Both the position numbers and the translations under genes were made by a program. The notes beneath the pieces are model-generated. The model did no database searches, was not told the DNA's origin, and saw only the letters and a list, made by a program, of their open reading frames with translations. From Halichondria panicea (Eukaryota; Porifera; Demospongiae; Suberitida; Halichondriidae): a DNA stretch of 64,000 nucleotides. The stretch is taken from the NCBI RefSeq assembly GCF_963675165.1, contig NC_087379.1, positions 5,349,442 through 5,413,441 on the forward strand. The letters run 5' to 3'. Below are positions 20,892 through 33,300 of this stretch, piece by piece. Position 1 is the stretch's first letter. Every line of letters begins with the position of its first letter.

Positions 20892-21886
20892 CACCGTACA
20901 CCGTAGTAGTCAAGCCAGTTGCAGCAAATTGCAGTTAGCTCTCTGTTAGTGTGTATTTTTAGTGTATATACTCGTAGCTTTTACTCGCCCGTGTGAACTT
21001 TTACAACGGATATCATTTCGTCTGGCCCTCTGGAAGGTACTTAGTTACGTGTAGATACCAATAAAGCTTGCTTACTGCTCTTATAAATTGACTCAAAAAA
21101 TTGTCTATAATATAGCTATATACTTGCGGTTTTGATGCCCTCTTGTCTCATAATTATCATAATCATGGCATTCTTACACAAAACAGTATCAATTCATGCA
21201 ATATAAGCACAGCAGACTTCTTTGAACCTAGAAAAAGCTGACAAAATAACCTTAAACATGAATTGTTAATTATTGAGGCGCATGCACGTGATGCATGTCC
21301 TACCTCCACCGACTGCACGTGATGCATGTCCTACCTCCACTGACACCAGTTAAAGCGTTCAGTATTATTTGTTCCTTATACATGTAATTATGTGCATGTA
21401 CACACTGTCTGTTTTACTCACTTGCAATGAGTGTACGCAGGGCTGCATTGAGGGCGAGGGGGTATTTTGCCCCCCTAGGATCTGACAGATTCATTAATAG
21501 GCATTTGTACTGCTATAATTCTGATAACTTCGCCCCTCCTACATTTTTCATTTGCCCAATTCGCTCCCCCTGATCCAAAATCCTGGATGCAGCCCTGGTA
21601 CGTTCCATATAAGGAACGCACAATGCTCAACACTTTTATTTATGATTATGTTGCAAATATCCTGCAAACTCTAGTATAGTACAACACTCCTCTTGTATAC
21701 GTGATTGATGTAGAACCACACCTCTGGTCGAGAATTGAGCATTCAGTGATCTAGTATTCTATATGGGCGTGAATTTAATTGAGTGGATCATTAAAAATGG
21801 GTGTAACTTTGCATAATGTACATTTTTTGTTTTGCCTATTATACTATAGCTATACACACTGCACTCACTATACAAGTAAAGCTATA
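20892..21886. other. Gene-free stretch upstream of the transporter array
   Basis: Holds a tandem duplication of GCACGTGATGCATGTCCTACC (about 21284 and 21314). Also holds a hairpin-like pair around 21440-21600 (AGGGCTGCATTGAGG against GGATGCAGCCCTGG). No coding evidence. Confidence 0.5.
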
Positions 21887-23830
21887 ATGGCTATAGTTTT
21901 GAGCAAGGAACTATAGATCAAGCTTCCCTTCATGAAACTCCTGCACCAGATGTCAACAGAGATGCCACTGAATCCACACCACTCGTGACAAGTAATCATG
22001 GGAAACATGGCAAAAAGAAAAGTGTGCTGATCAAGTCAAAGGCTGCAATAATGATTCTCGTTTGGACTGCCTTAATGTCTTTCATCTATGGTAGTTTTCT
22101 AAACCCTGAAAATTATTTCTTGTTCACTTACATATTGACGAGAGTAAACCCAGTAGGGCCAGTACTTAACAGTGAGGTGATAGATAGTGGCATATACGCT
22201 GTGTTTGCTATCTGGCTTCTCTTCTATCCTCTAGCCGGATACTTGGCAGATGTTCAATATGGCAGATATAAAGTTGTGAGATGTAGTATGTGCACCATGT
22301 GGTGTGGACTCTTGACTATTGTTGTTATGCATGGGTATTGTGAACGCCATTTTTTGGCCTCTGTTATTCTTAATTTGGTCTCCCCCTTCCTTCACAGCTC
22401 TATATGCTTTTTTCGGGATAGGGATGGGTATGCTTGTACTTCTCCTACTTATCTCCCTGTTGATTGCATTTGCTGGATTTTTAGCCAATGTTATTCAGTT
22501 AGGGGTTGACCAATTAAATGAGTCTCCTTCTAGAGACAGCTTTCTTTTCATTCATTGGTTTCTCTTCACATTATACATTGGAATAAGCTTTGGGAAACTG
22601 GTATGGAGTACAATTAATGTCACTGGTCTCTCAAGCCTTTCTACATTAATTTTTGGACTTGTCCTGATAGTTGTGCTAATTTGTATGCCAGTAACTTTCT
22701 GTGTTGCTAAGCGCAGGTGGTTTGTTATTGACACTGGCATTGGTAATCCTTACAAAGAGGTTGCAAGAGTTGTCGGCTTTGCAAGAAGAAACAAGATTCC
22801 TATTCAACGCAGTGCCTTTACATTCTGGGAGGATGACATACCCACTGGACTAGATCTAGGCAAGGACAAGTATGGAGGACCATTCACTACTGAGCAGGTG
22901 GAGAATGTGAAATCATTTTTTGGAATCGTTATCTTTTATTTTCAGTAGGACCATTTTTTACGGCTGATATTGCTGCAGCACCTTTTCTCAGTATTCTTAA
23001 AGATCACATGAAGGCTGAGAACATTTCGTTTAATACTGATTCAGGCAACATAGTTGACTCGATCTTCGCTAATGGTGGCACACTGTACCCTGTCTTTCTT
23101 GTTGTTTTTGTTCCTATTTTTCTCAAGTTTATTCATCCTCTGTTTCAAAAGTTCTTCCCTGGTATTCTGAAGCAAATTGGAATTGGTCTTTGTCTTGTCA
23201 CTGTTAATCTGTTTTGCTCACTGTTTATTGAGACGTTTGCTATAATGCTAATATTTCAATGTTTACTCCTGGACATTTTATTGATTATGTATATTATGAC
23301 TCATATTATAATGTTACATATGATGTTACTTATTTTATTGCTGCTCCCTCACTTAATGTCAACCCGTACATTCTCATTATTCAGCAAATCCTTATTGCTA
23401 TGGCCTATGTCTTTATCTATGGTGGAGTGTTTGAATTCATGTGTGCTCAAAGCCCTCACTCTATGAAAGGATTTCTCATTGGAATTTTCTTTGCTATTAA
23501 AGGACTATTCCAATTGATCGGTGTTCTTGGAATTCTTTTACCTTTTAGTTTCTGGTGGCACTCCCCTTTTGTTGGACTGGTTTATTTCCTAGTGAACATT
23601 GTTATTTCAGTCGCAGGTGTTGTAGTTTTCAAAATAGCAGCAAAGAGGTATCAGTATATCGTCAACGTGATGAACTGTGCAATGAACGAAAGTACATTGA
23701 AGAGTTTTACAAGAAGGCTGTTAATCACAATCGTGAATTTGAAGATCTAGATGTTCACTTTGAGAGTGATTCTGACTCAGAGACCCAAGACTGTGTAGTG
23801 ACTGTGATACGGATAGTTATTTATACTTGA
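21887..23830 (+). pseudogene. POT/SLC15-like transporter, decayed copy 1
   Basis: Closely similar to the copy at 25560 but broken. The start region (ATG 21887) reaches a stop after nine codons because of extra bases. Frameshifts follow near 22330, 22935, 23240 and 23655. Across the three frames the parts of a proton-dependent oligopeptide transporter can be read: YPLAGYLADVQYGRYKVVRC (TM2-3 loop), GVDQLNESPSRDSFLFIHW, NPYKEVARVVGFARRNKIP, AFTFWEDDIPTGLDLGKDKYGG, and EFMCAQSPHSMKGF. The proton-coupling ExxER signature of TM1 in classical members is absent in this stretch (WTALMSFIYGSF). Coding potential is lost. Confidence 0.8.
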
Positions 23831-23970
23831 GTAATTGGTTTGTATTACGTGTAATGTAAGTGGAAATTAATTGTCTATTAGTAGTAATCCACCCCCTTCC
23901 TTCTTGTAAATTTAGTAGTGAAAGTACTTTTTGTGGTATATATACTGTGCTTGCATTGGTGGCTTGTGGT

Positions 23971-24130
23971 CACCTTGAAGCCTGGTTGTCACATTGAAGC
24001 CTGGTGGTCACATGCATTGAAGCCTGGTGGTCACATTGAAGCCTGGTGGCCACATTGAAGCCTGGTGGCCACCTTGAAGCCTGGTGGTCACATTGAAGCC
24101 TGGTGGCCACATTGAAGCCTGGTGGCCACA
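23971..24130. repeat. 19-bp minisatellite
   Basis: About eight tandem copies of a 19-bp unit CATTGAAGCCTGGTGGCCA with C/T variation in the GGTCA/GGCCA part. One copy has four extra bases (CATG). Located just downstream of transporter copy 1. Confidence 0.95.
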
Positions 24131-24615
24131 GGTTCCGTCCGACCACAATGCCACCTGTCGCCACAGGCTCAATAGTTACTGTACGTGCATGGCACTCCAA
24201 GTATATAGCTATACCACCCCGGTTTAAAATAACGACCTTAACACATTTCATTATTGGGAATGATAGTGAAATCTATAAAGCAACAATTAGAAGTGTTTTT
24301 TGTTGCCTTCGAAGATTGCCTACAAGTTTCAACTATAACTAGCCTAAAATACTGTCTCTCATTAACAATTAAAGCAGTCAATGAAAGTGTCTACTTCGCT
24401 CTATAACAGCTCATTTTTGTGTCACACACACACCAATCGTGCACTCTACCCCTGCTGCGCACCGCACGCACAGGGTAATGAATTTAATTTTGGTGCTTTC
24501 TGGGTGCATGTTGTAGGGCTCCTCTAAAATTCTATTATTCTTGCCACAAAAATGTTTTGATCTTCTGATTAGAGGTGGCTATACACTCTGACAGTAAGAA
24601 TACAGTCACAGTAAG

Positions 24616-25190
24616 AATGAAAGCACCGCAGGTGCTGATGCCTCGGTGGAGGTGCCAAAGCTACATAACATAAAACTACTAATAGCTAGCTTTTATTATA
24701 CACACATTGATTATGATGAATCAGTTTGCTGCATGCAATCAACCGAATAGTGGGTAATGATCGACCATGATTGTTGTTAAAAACGATCGATGCCAAAAGT
24801 TCAAGTCTAAAATTAATGGCTGCAAGTCAGCAGAGCCTTGCAGCTCTCTGCTCACTCTTGCAGCTACCAATAGCTAGCGTTCTAGTGCAGAGCTAACTAC
24901 TAAGTAGAGTAGTAACACTCGGTGAACAAGTTTTGCTACGGACTCTTCTGAAAAGGCTGCAATAGCATTCCAAGTAAGCAAAACTAGGCATAACTCGAGA
25001 ACGAAGCATTATTTTGCAAATCCACGAATTAAAATCCAAGTAAACATGACTAGAAGCCTATAGAAACTCTTACTTGCACTTGATTCATCCTTGAGCGCGA
25101 GCAGTTGTAGCGGTCTACACACACACGCAGACACACAGACACACAAACACACTACCGTATACCTCGCTTGCGCATGCGCACCGAGGCAAA
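24616..25190 (-). repeat. Interspersed repeat 'R', full-length reverse copy
   Basis: Runs from AATGAAAGCACCGCAGGTGC to CGCATGCGCACCGAGGCA. Shares its whole body with 39330-39861 and 52274-52858 (GGCTTCTAGTCATG, AACGCTAGCTATTGGTAGC, GGCATCGATCG). It carries an internal ACAC/TGTG run. No ORF of a known transposase; possibly a MITE or SINE-like element. Confidence 0.8.
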
Positions 25191-25193
25191 ACA

Positions 25194-25550
25194 TAGACTC
25201 GCTGGCCACTCCCATCATCACTATCTTGAGGATTGGGACTGGTCAACTGCCAATCTGCGAGTTGTTCTTGTGGAATTTTAATTCGTTGCATGACATCATC
25301 TTGTGGTTTGTGCGGTTGACCAAAGTTGCGTAACTATCAAGTGAATGTGGGTTATGTCCCGTGGTTTATCTAACACAACATAAGACCCAGCCCAACTACA
25401 ACGAATTACGTGGGCGAAATATGTCACATGACATTGCTTCTGCACTGTGATTGGTCATTACCGATTTCGGTAATGAGAACAACTCGCAGATTGGCAGTTG
25501 ACCAGTCCCAATCCTCAAGATAGTGATGATGGGAGTGGCCAGCGAGTCTA
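25194..25550. repeat. Foldback element with 75-bp perfect arms next to transporter copy 2
   Basis: TAGACTCGCTGGCCACTCCC...(75 bp) is repeated exactly in inverted orientation up to 25550. The element ends 9 bp before the ATG of transporter copy 2. Confidence 0.95.
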
Positions 25551-25559
25551 GGCATAACA

Positions 25560-27436
25560 ATGGCTAGTCGTGAGCAAGGAACTATAGAGCAAGCTTCCCT
25601 TCATGAAACTCCTGCACCAGATGCCAGCAGAGATGCCACTGAAGCCACACCACTCGTGACAAGTAATCACGGGAAATATGGCAAGAATAAAAGTGTGCTG
25701 ATCAAGTCAAAGGCTGCAATAATGATTCTTATTTGGACTGCCTTAATGTCTTTCATCTATGGTGGTTTTCTTAACCCTGAAAATTATTTCGCATGCTCCA
25801 CTTACCTATTGATGTTAATACCTATTTCATTTACCAGTGAGATGATGAATAGTTGTATTTATGCTGTATTTGCTTTCTGGCTCCTCTTTTATCCTCTAGC
25901 CGGATACTTGGCAGATGTTCGATATGGTAGATATAAAGTTGTGAGATGTAGTGTTTGTACTATGTGGTGTGTACTCTTGACAGTGGTTGTTATCGGTGTC
26001 ATTGTGAATGCCATTGTTGTACCAATCATGATTACAAATCAGAGTTACTTTGTTAGTGCCGTATCTATTTTACTAATAGTGGTGAATTGTGCACTTGCAC
26101 TTTTTCTACTCATCTCGTTGTTGGTTGTGTTTGCTGGATTTTTAGCAAACGTTATTCAGTTTGGAGTTGACCAATTAAATGAGTCTCCTTCTAAAGACAG
26201 CTTTCTTTTCATTCACTGGTTTTTCTTCACACTCTATATTGGAGTAAGCCTGGGGAAACTGATATGGAGTGCAACGTTTGCCGCTAATAATGTATTAGGC
26301 CTTTCTATTTTTGGACTTGTCATGTTAGTTGTGCTAATTTGTGTACCAGTAACTTTTTGTGTTGCTAAGCGCAGATGGTTTGTTATTGAGACTGGCATTG
26401 GTAACCCTTACAAAGAGGTTGCAAGAGTTGTTGGCTTTGCAAAAAGAAACTATTCAACGCAGTGCCTTTACATTCTGGGAGGATGACATACCCACCGGAC
26501 TGGATCTAGGCAAGGACAAGTATGGAGGACCATTCACTACCGAGCAGGTGGAGAATGTGAAATCGTTTTTTGGAATTGTTATCATTATACTTTCAATTGG
26601 ACCATTCTTTACAGCTGATATTGCTGCATCACCTTTTCTTATTATACTGACGAATCACATGGAGGTGGAAGATCCCTATTACCTACCTGATAATATGGTA
26701 AGATACATTTTTTACTCGATCTTCGCTAATGGTGGCACACTGTACCCTGTCTTTATTGTTGTTTTTGTTCCCATTTTTCTTAAATTTATTCATCCTCTGT
26801 TTCGAAAGTATTTTTCTGGTATTCTGAGGCGAATTGGAATTGGTCTTTGTCTTGTCACTGTTAGTCTGTTTTGTTCACTATTTGTTGACACCATTGGTCA
26901 CCTTCTTCCTAGTGGCCATAATGCCACTTCTGTGTTTGCTCCTGAACAGGTCAACAATAATGGTCGTGGCCTATTTGTTGTTAATCAATCCCTTAATCTT
27001 AGCCCCTACATTCTCATTATTCAACAAGTCTTTGTTGCTGTGGCCTATGTCTTTATCTATGGTGGAGTGTTTGAATTCATCTGTGCTCAAAGCCCTCACT
27101 CTATGAAAGGATTTCTCTTTGGAATTTTGTTTTCCATTAAAGGACTTTTTCAATTGATTGGTGTTCTTGGGATTCTTATACCATTCAGTTTCTGGCAGGA
27201 CTCCCCTAGAGCTGGACTGGTTTATTTCCTGGTGAACATTGTAATCTCAGTCGCAGGTGTTGTGGTTTTCATAGTGGCAGCAAAGATCGAGGTATCAGTA
27301 TCGACAACGTGATGAACTTTGTAATATAAGAAAGTACATTGAAGAAGTCTACGAGAAGGATGTAAATCACAATTGTGAATTTGAAGATCTAGATGTTCAT
27401 TTTGAGAGTGATTCTGACTCAGAGACCCATGTATAG
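25560..27436 (+). pseudogene. POT/SLC15-like transporter, copy 2, with frameshifts
   Basis: Best preserved copy of the array: open from the ATG at 25560 to about 26440 (MASREQGTIEQASLHETPAPD start, first six membrane helices, LADVRYGRYKVVRC, GVDQLNESPSKDSF). Relative to copy 1, eight bases are missing after AAAAGAAAC near 26448, which shifts the frame. The second frame (to 27312) carries AFTFWEDDIPTGLDLGKDKYGG, the later membrane helices and the POT signature EFICAQSPHSMKGFLFG. A 4-base insertion near 27287 breaks the final cytosolic tail, whose old frame reads RYQYRQRDELCN...SDSDSETHV and stops at 27434-27436. By family it would move small peptides or related solutes with protons. As written it cannot encode a whole transporter. 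Confidence 0.78.
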
Positions 27437-27509
27437 TGATATACAGATAGTTAGGTAGTCATGTTTGGTTTGCATTTGAGTGAAGACTTGATGATTATGC
27501 CTCGGTTAC

Positions 27510-28545
27510 GCATGTGCAGCGAGATATATGCTGCACCTTTTCTTAGTACACTGAAATATGAAAGCGGAGACTTTTTGTAGTTCAAAAAACATTTTTTACT
27601 CCATGTTCCTAATGGTTTATACCACTTCGTTTTGGTTCCTCAAGTTGCATAACCTTACTAAGATTTACCACTATTGTGGTTAACGAGCTAGGGTCTGTAA
27701 TAGGCTCAAAGCCTTTCTAGACAGACCCCCCGGGACCTCGGCTTTACATCCCATCCGTCAGGGTGCAGTGGTAAACACCTACTCATTATTTTAGGGCAGA
27801 GCTGAGTCGACTCATGAGAAATATCTCGGTTTTGGTGAACGCAAGCCTAACTTGACCATAAACAGAAAACTTTTCTGCTACTGATGGGACTCAAACTCGA
27901 AGTTTATGTTTTTATTCATCCTCTATTTCAAAAGTCTTCCCTGGTATTCTGAGGAGAATTGGAATTGGTTTTTGTATTATCACTGTTAGTCTGTTTTGCT
28001 CACTTTTGTCGACACAATTGGGCACATTTTCCATAGTGGCCATAATGCTATACTTCTGTACTTGCTCCTCAGTTGAATTTTAACAATAATACTTGCTGAT
28101 GAATCCCTTCATCTCAGCCCAAACATTCAGCAAATCCTTGTTGCTGTGGCCATTGTATTTATCACTACTGCATGAGCAGGTGGAGAGTGTGAAGTCATTT
28201 TTTGGTCATTTTACTTTCAATTGGACCTTTCTTTACGGCTGATATTGTTGCAGTACCTTTTCTCAATATACTGGGGAGTCACATGGAGGCAGAAGATCCC
28301 CTTTTCTTACCTGATATAATAGGTTCAGATACGTTTTTTACTCGAGCTGTATAGTGTTTGAATTCATCTGTACTCAAAGCCCTCACTCTATAAAAGGATT
28401 TCTCTTTGGAATTTTGTTTTCCATTAAAGGATTTTTTCAATTGAATGTATTTTTGTACCGTTTAGTTCTGGCAAGACTCTCCTTGAGCCGGCATATAATA
28501 CATGTAGTTAATCCTCACAGAGGGTGTCATGCAGAATTTTGAAGT
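27510..28545 (+). pseudogene. POT/SLC15-like transporter, scrambled fragments (copy 3)
   Basis: Blocks match copies 1 and 2 out of order. 27915-28130 corresponds to the HPLFQK..GIGLCLVTV region and beyond, 28170-28330 to the earlier EQVENVKSFFG..GPFFTADI region, and 28350-28445 to EFICTQSPHSIKGFLFG. No continuous frame. A shuffled relic of a third tandem copy. Confidence 0.75.
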
Positions 28546-28979
28546 AAGGCGGGAATTAAATATTGGGCACCGCCAAATAATAATAGGGAACATTAATTGT
28601 GTGTTAATTAGGTGGCCTGATTAGGTGGCCTGAGGTAGGTTTTGGGATTACCTTTGCATTACATATATTTAGGGGGGGGTATATATCCCCCTCCTCCCCT
28701 CTGGTATTGCAGTTATATTATGTGTATTGTAAGCCGTGTACTGAGCCTGTTGTTAATCTGCTATCTAGTGCTAAAATGTATGTATGATGCTAACAAATGC
28801 AATTTACATGTATGCAAGCAGCTGCCATGTCGCACAACTATTTGAGGCCTATTGAAATCGCGGTGTTATTGAGGAAATTAATTAATCATAAATTTCGTAG
28901 CCTTAAAATTAGTCAAAATGCGCATTAATCTAGCTCTACATTGTTCAATAATCCCTCCCACTTTCTCCTTGACCATGTG

Positions 28980-29370
28980 CTCCTGCTACAACTCATATAC
29001 AGTGTATTGTACAGTCATGTACATGCATGCAGTTCACATTACCTGTATACTCTCCGGTGTGTGCACGTGGGCGTATCATTGCTTTAACCATTTCCTCAGT
29101 GAGAAGATAGTCCAGTCACTCTCTGAGAACCTGAAGGCCTTGGCCCTCCACCTCCTGTCAGCTGGGCTCATCACTGTGTCCATTCTTGAGAAAACCAACG
29201 AGTTGAATGAGACCAAAAGAGAGAAGGCCACCAGACTGTATACTGCCCTGCTGGGTGGGGTCAAACACTACCCCCAAAAGTACCACCAGTTTGTCTCAAC
29301 TCTCAGACTCAACCCACTACATACTGACTTGGTCAAAGAATTAGACAAAAGTACAAAGTCATGCATGTAG
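28980..29370 (+). pseudogene. Orphan CARD-like exon of the ankyrin-ZU5 family
   Basis: 29099-29370 is about 90% similar to the last exon (47899-48197) of the first ankyrin-ZU5 gene: SEKIVQSLSENLKALALH, then TKREKATRLYTALL and HQFVSTLRLNPLHTDLV. The upstream intron is also related (TATACAGTGTATTGTAC; GTGGGCGTATCAT). A deletion removed the original acceptor and the first ~15 codons, so that TTTCCTCAG now joins TGAGAAG. The resulting ORF runs 28918-29370 without stops. No ankyrin or ZU5 exons are found upstream, so it is a leftover of a third family member. Confidence 0.75.
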
Positions 29371-30390
29371 TTTGTCTACACGTATACATACGTATGCATA
29401 ATAATGATTGATTGCATGTGCATACATGCATGCATGCATGCAGTCTTTTGATTTGTTTTGGATTTTATATTGAAGTTAGTATAATTATAGCATTTGCAAA
29501 CGGCCTGTATACTCGAGGCCAATGAATAAAGTCAGGTCTAAGATAACAGACTAATCTAGTTTTAGTGTTGGCATAAGGAATTTAAGTCAATGGAAAGAGT
29601 GAAAAAGATACGCTGAAAAGTCGAATTAAGAGCCTGTATTAGCAATCTACCTCTGTATTACATGCACGGGGTATCTCTATTCACTGGACTTGAATGACCT
29701 AAAACCTAAACAGTGTAGGTTATTTATATAGCATAAATTATTAGCATGTTATGTCTATATCCTTTATAGACAGCCACTTAAGTTCATCACAACATTCTTG
29801 ATACGATTTGGACCATTGCATGATACATAATTATTTTTGTCCCATTTTGCGGTAATCCATCTCGATGCTCTTTTTTGCTTAGTGCGTTGACAAGTTGCTT
29901 CTTGTACTTTGACCAAGTTGCGAGGTGACTTGCTTTTTTTAATTCAGTGAAGAGTTGGTGTTTCTTACGTTTGTGGTACGGGAGGTTGTTTGTACGCTTT
30001 ACTCGTTCCAGGCAGGGTCAATAGGTGAAGACCGCTTTTGTTCGGCTTTAACTGGGACATTTTCTGATAGGAGAAGTTCGTTTATTCACACCTGAGTGTG
30101 CGTGCATCGGAGAATTGTACACATTGTATTAGCTGTGCTTACTTAGTAAGAACAGCTTAATACAATAATAATTATTATATGATTTCTATACTCTGCCATC
30201 AGCTAGTAAGTTACTAGCTGATGGCAGATACTAGCTGATGGCAGAGCATAGAAATCATCTATAGAAATCCCCTTTAAGCTGCATATTTTAGAGTTTAGCC
30301 AGTTGCAATTGGGTCTCCATTCTTTGAGATGCATGTAGTCTAGGTAACCATAATTATAGATAGTGTATTACCATAGATAGTGTAGTAAGA
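29371..30390. other. Gene-free stretch before the P-like element
   Basis: AT-rich. Contains (CATG)n near 29425. Also contains a compact inverted pair at 30181-30259 (GATTTCTATACTCTGCCATCAG against CTGATGGCAGAGCATAGAAATC) with an extra internal GCTGATGGCAG copy. No coding evidence. Confidence 0.5.
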
Positions 30391-33300
30391 GGGATTGGAA
30401 ACGGGATCACGTGGGCTTATCAATGCAATGTAATGAACTTGGGGCCTTGCGGACAATCCAGGCTGCGCGTAACGCAGCTATAAGCGCTAAATCACGCCCG
30501 TCCAGAGATACAAAGACAAGGTTTTCTCCTGTTCTAGGACAAAGGTAAAGCACTAAAACTAGTAGCAGTATTTATTAGAGCCTCTCTTACCATGTAGATA
30601 CTTATTATTTATTGGGACCTTATTTACCAGTCCTATATCAGAAATTGGCGGCATTTTCAAACTGGAATGACTTTCTGTACCTAGACTATATCTTTTTTGT
30701 TATACAAGCAATATTAAAGATTGATGATGTTGTTGATGGAGAATTAGGTAAGGAATGAAATGGTGTTTAGTTGGCCCTGCTAAGTACTAAGAAAAGTTCA
30801 CAACATGGTGATAAAATGACAAATTGACCTAAATTTATGTCCACTTTTCTGTACCTCTCTTTGGCATATAATTTGTCGTGAGTATTTCTAAATGCCTTTA
30901 TATTATAGTGAGTGCTGTATATTGTGCAATAGACACCTTCATTTGACTGAACAAAGCCTTATTTTGGCAGTAGCTGTGATGTTTGGTCCACATGTATATT
31001 TATTTGTGCCAGAATGACGTTATGAATGTTTTTATAGCAATGGGACGCAAGTTTAGACTTTACCACCAAAAAAAGAAATACTCTACCTCATCGTCAGATA
31101 AGGCTCCACTCTCTCTATGTGTATCATTGCCACTGGAAGTGTACGTCTCAAGCCTTGCAAGTAGCCTTCAAGTTCTTCACAAAAGAGATTGGCCCTTGCT
31201 GATGTAAAACCTGATGGTAAGTGCAAACATTATATAACATAAAAGTCATATCTGACTCATTCTGTAGGATGGAGCTGTATCTTAGAGTCTGACGAGCTTA
31301 AGTACTACAAGCTTTCTGAAGGCATTCCTTCTGTTCAATTCAACTTGACCATTGGATCAAATTTTTCTTGGCGGCTACACTATTACAGTCTTGAAGTATT
31401 GCCGGAAAATTGCCCCCTACTTTTAACTGTGCCTCAATCTCTTTCGTGTGTTTCTCGTGTGAAAGAGGTGTTCGCCCTTCTGGTTTCTTTAACACCTTGT
31501 AGAGGTAACTCGGACGAGCGATTTCTGTCACTGTCAGCTAATAGGGACGGAGGCTTTTGGAATGCAGCAGGTATATGTGACGTTATTACATACTTATATG
31601 AACTTACCCTATATCATTCAATGCAGGTACTTCAATTGTGGCACGCAAAGAGTCCGATATAATTCCCTTTCCAACTATTCGACATGTCAGGTGTGAGCTT
31701 CTTTGTATATCACCAGCTGAGAGATGTGCTGAGTGCACACGTTACAGGAAGACATTACGAGCTAACTGCAGCAAACAGTCTCGACAGACCACCCTTCGTA
31801 TCGAATCAAGCAGTCATGTAAACCATCGATATCTCACAAAAGATGAACTTAAAGAGCGTTTACAAGAAGTGCACAGACGTGAACGAACAATTGCTAAGAA
31901 GTTCGAAAGGCTTAGTGTAAAAATTGCTGCCTCGATCGAAAAGGATGGAATCAATGTGGATAATGTGTTACACGAGGATGTAAAACAGGTTATGGAACAT
32001 TATGGTGATGAGATTCTCTCTAAACATCCTCCTGATTCGTTTCCACACATCTTTTGGAAGCAACAGCTTCAGTCTGCCTCTCTACCTAATGCTCGTCAAC
32101 GAAGATGGCATCCTCTGATGATAAAGTGGGCTTTGTACCTCCGTCATCTATCTGGAAAGGCTTATAATACCCTCCAGCAGTCTGGTGTTCTTGCCCTACC
32201 ATCCCAGCGCACACTCAGGGATTACACCTACTTTGTCGAAAGTACCCTTGGGTTTTCTAACGCTGTAGACACGCAACTAATGGAAGTTTCCAAGTTTGGT
32301 GAGCTGCAAGATTTTCAAAAGTGTGTGGCTGTAGTCCTAGATGAGATGCACATCAAGAAAGAACTGGTATTCAGCAAGCATTCTGGTGATCTCATTGGAT
32401 TCTGTAATCTTGGGCCGATAAACGACCTTCTTCTGCGACATGAGCGTTCTCTGGAGTCCGATGCTCCATCCTCTTCTCTATTGGCTATAAATCAATGCTT
32501 GTGTTTCTTGTGAGAGGATTATTCACTAGTCTGCGATTTCCGTATGTGCAATTTGCCACCCGCTCTCTTAGTTGTGATGTCATCTTCAAACCTTTTTGGG
32601 AAGTAGTCTTTCGCTTAGAAAGGATGGGGTTCAAGGTCATAGCTGCCACTGCCGATGGTGCTTCACCGAATCGCAGTTTTTTCAACTTGCATTCAAGCAC
32701 GGAGTACAAGACGCTGAATCCATACTCTGCTGATGAAAGATACGTTTATTTCTTTTCAGACCCCCCTCACCTATTGAAAACAGCGAGGAACTGCCTAGCA
32801 AGCACGAAACGTAGCTTGAAGGTACTTGTTCATGGGTGTACGTGTACATGTAATTATGCGTGCTTTTTACAGTTTGAAGATAGAGCTATTTCCTGGAGCC
32901 AAGTGGTTGACCTCTACTTCCGAAACAGTACAACAGGACTGTCAATTGTACCTAAACTCAAGTACGAGCACATTTTTTTAACATCGTTTTCAAAGATGCA
33001 TGTTGACCTTGCCGCCCAGGTGAGTGTGCTTTTTTCTGCTAGTATGCTTTTAAATATTATTTCACCCTAGGTGTTAAGTACATCAGTAGCTGAAGCTCTG
33101 CGGCTAACAGGAGGTGAAGGTGCTCGGGAGACAGCTCGATTCATTGAGATGATGGATCGTTTCTTTGACTGTATGAACGTAAACAACTTCGTTTCAGGCA
33201 AGCACAAACGAAAGCCCTTTCAATATCCTTACAGGAGTGCCAGTGACCTTAGGATAAAGGTATGATTAATTAGTGTGTTCAGATTTAACGCATGAGTGTA

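Noticed and set aside
23970-24251. ORF with repeated RWPPGFNVATRLQCDHQAS
   Set aside because: Product of the 19-bp minisatellite. A 19-bp unit does not preserve frame except after three copies, and there is no flanking gene.
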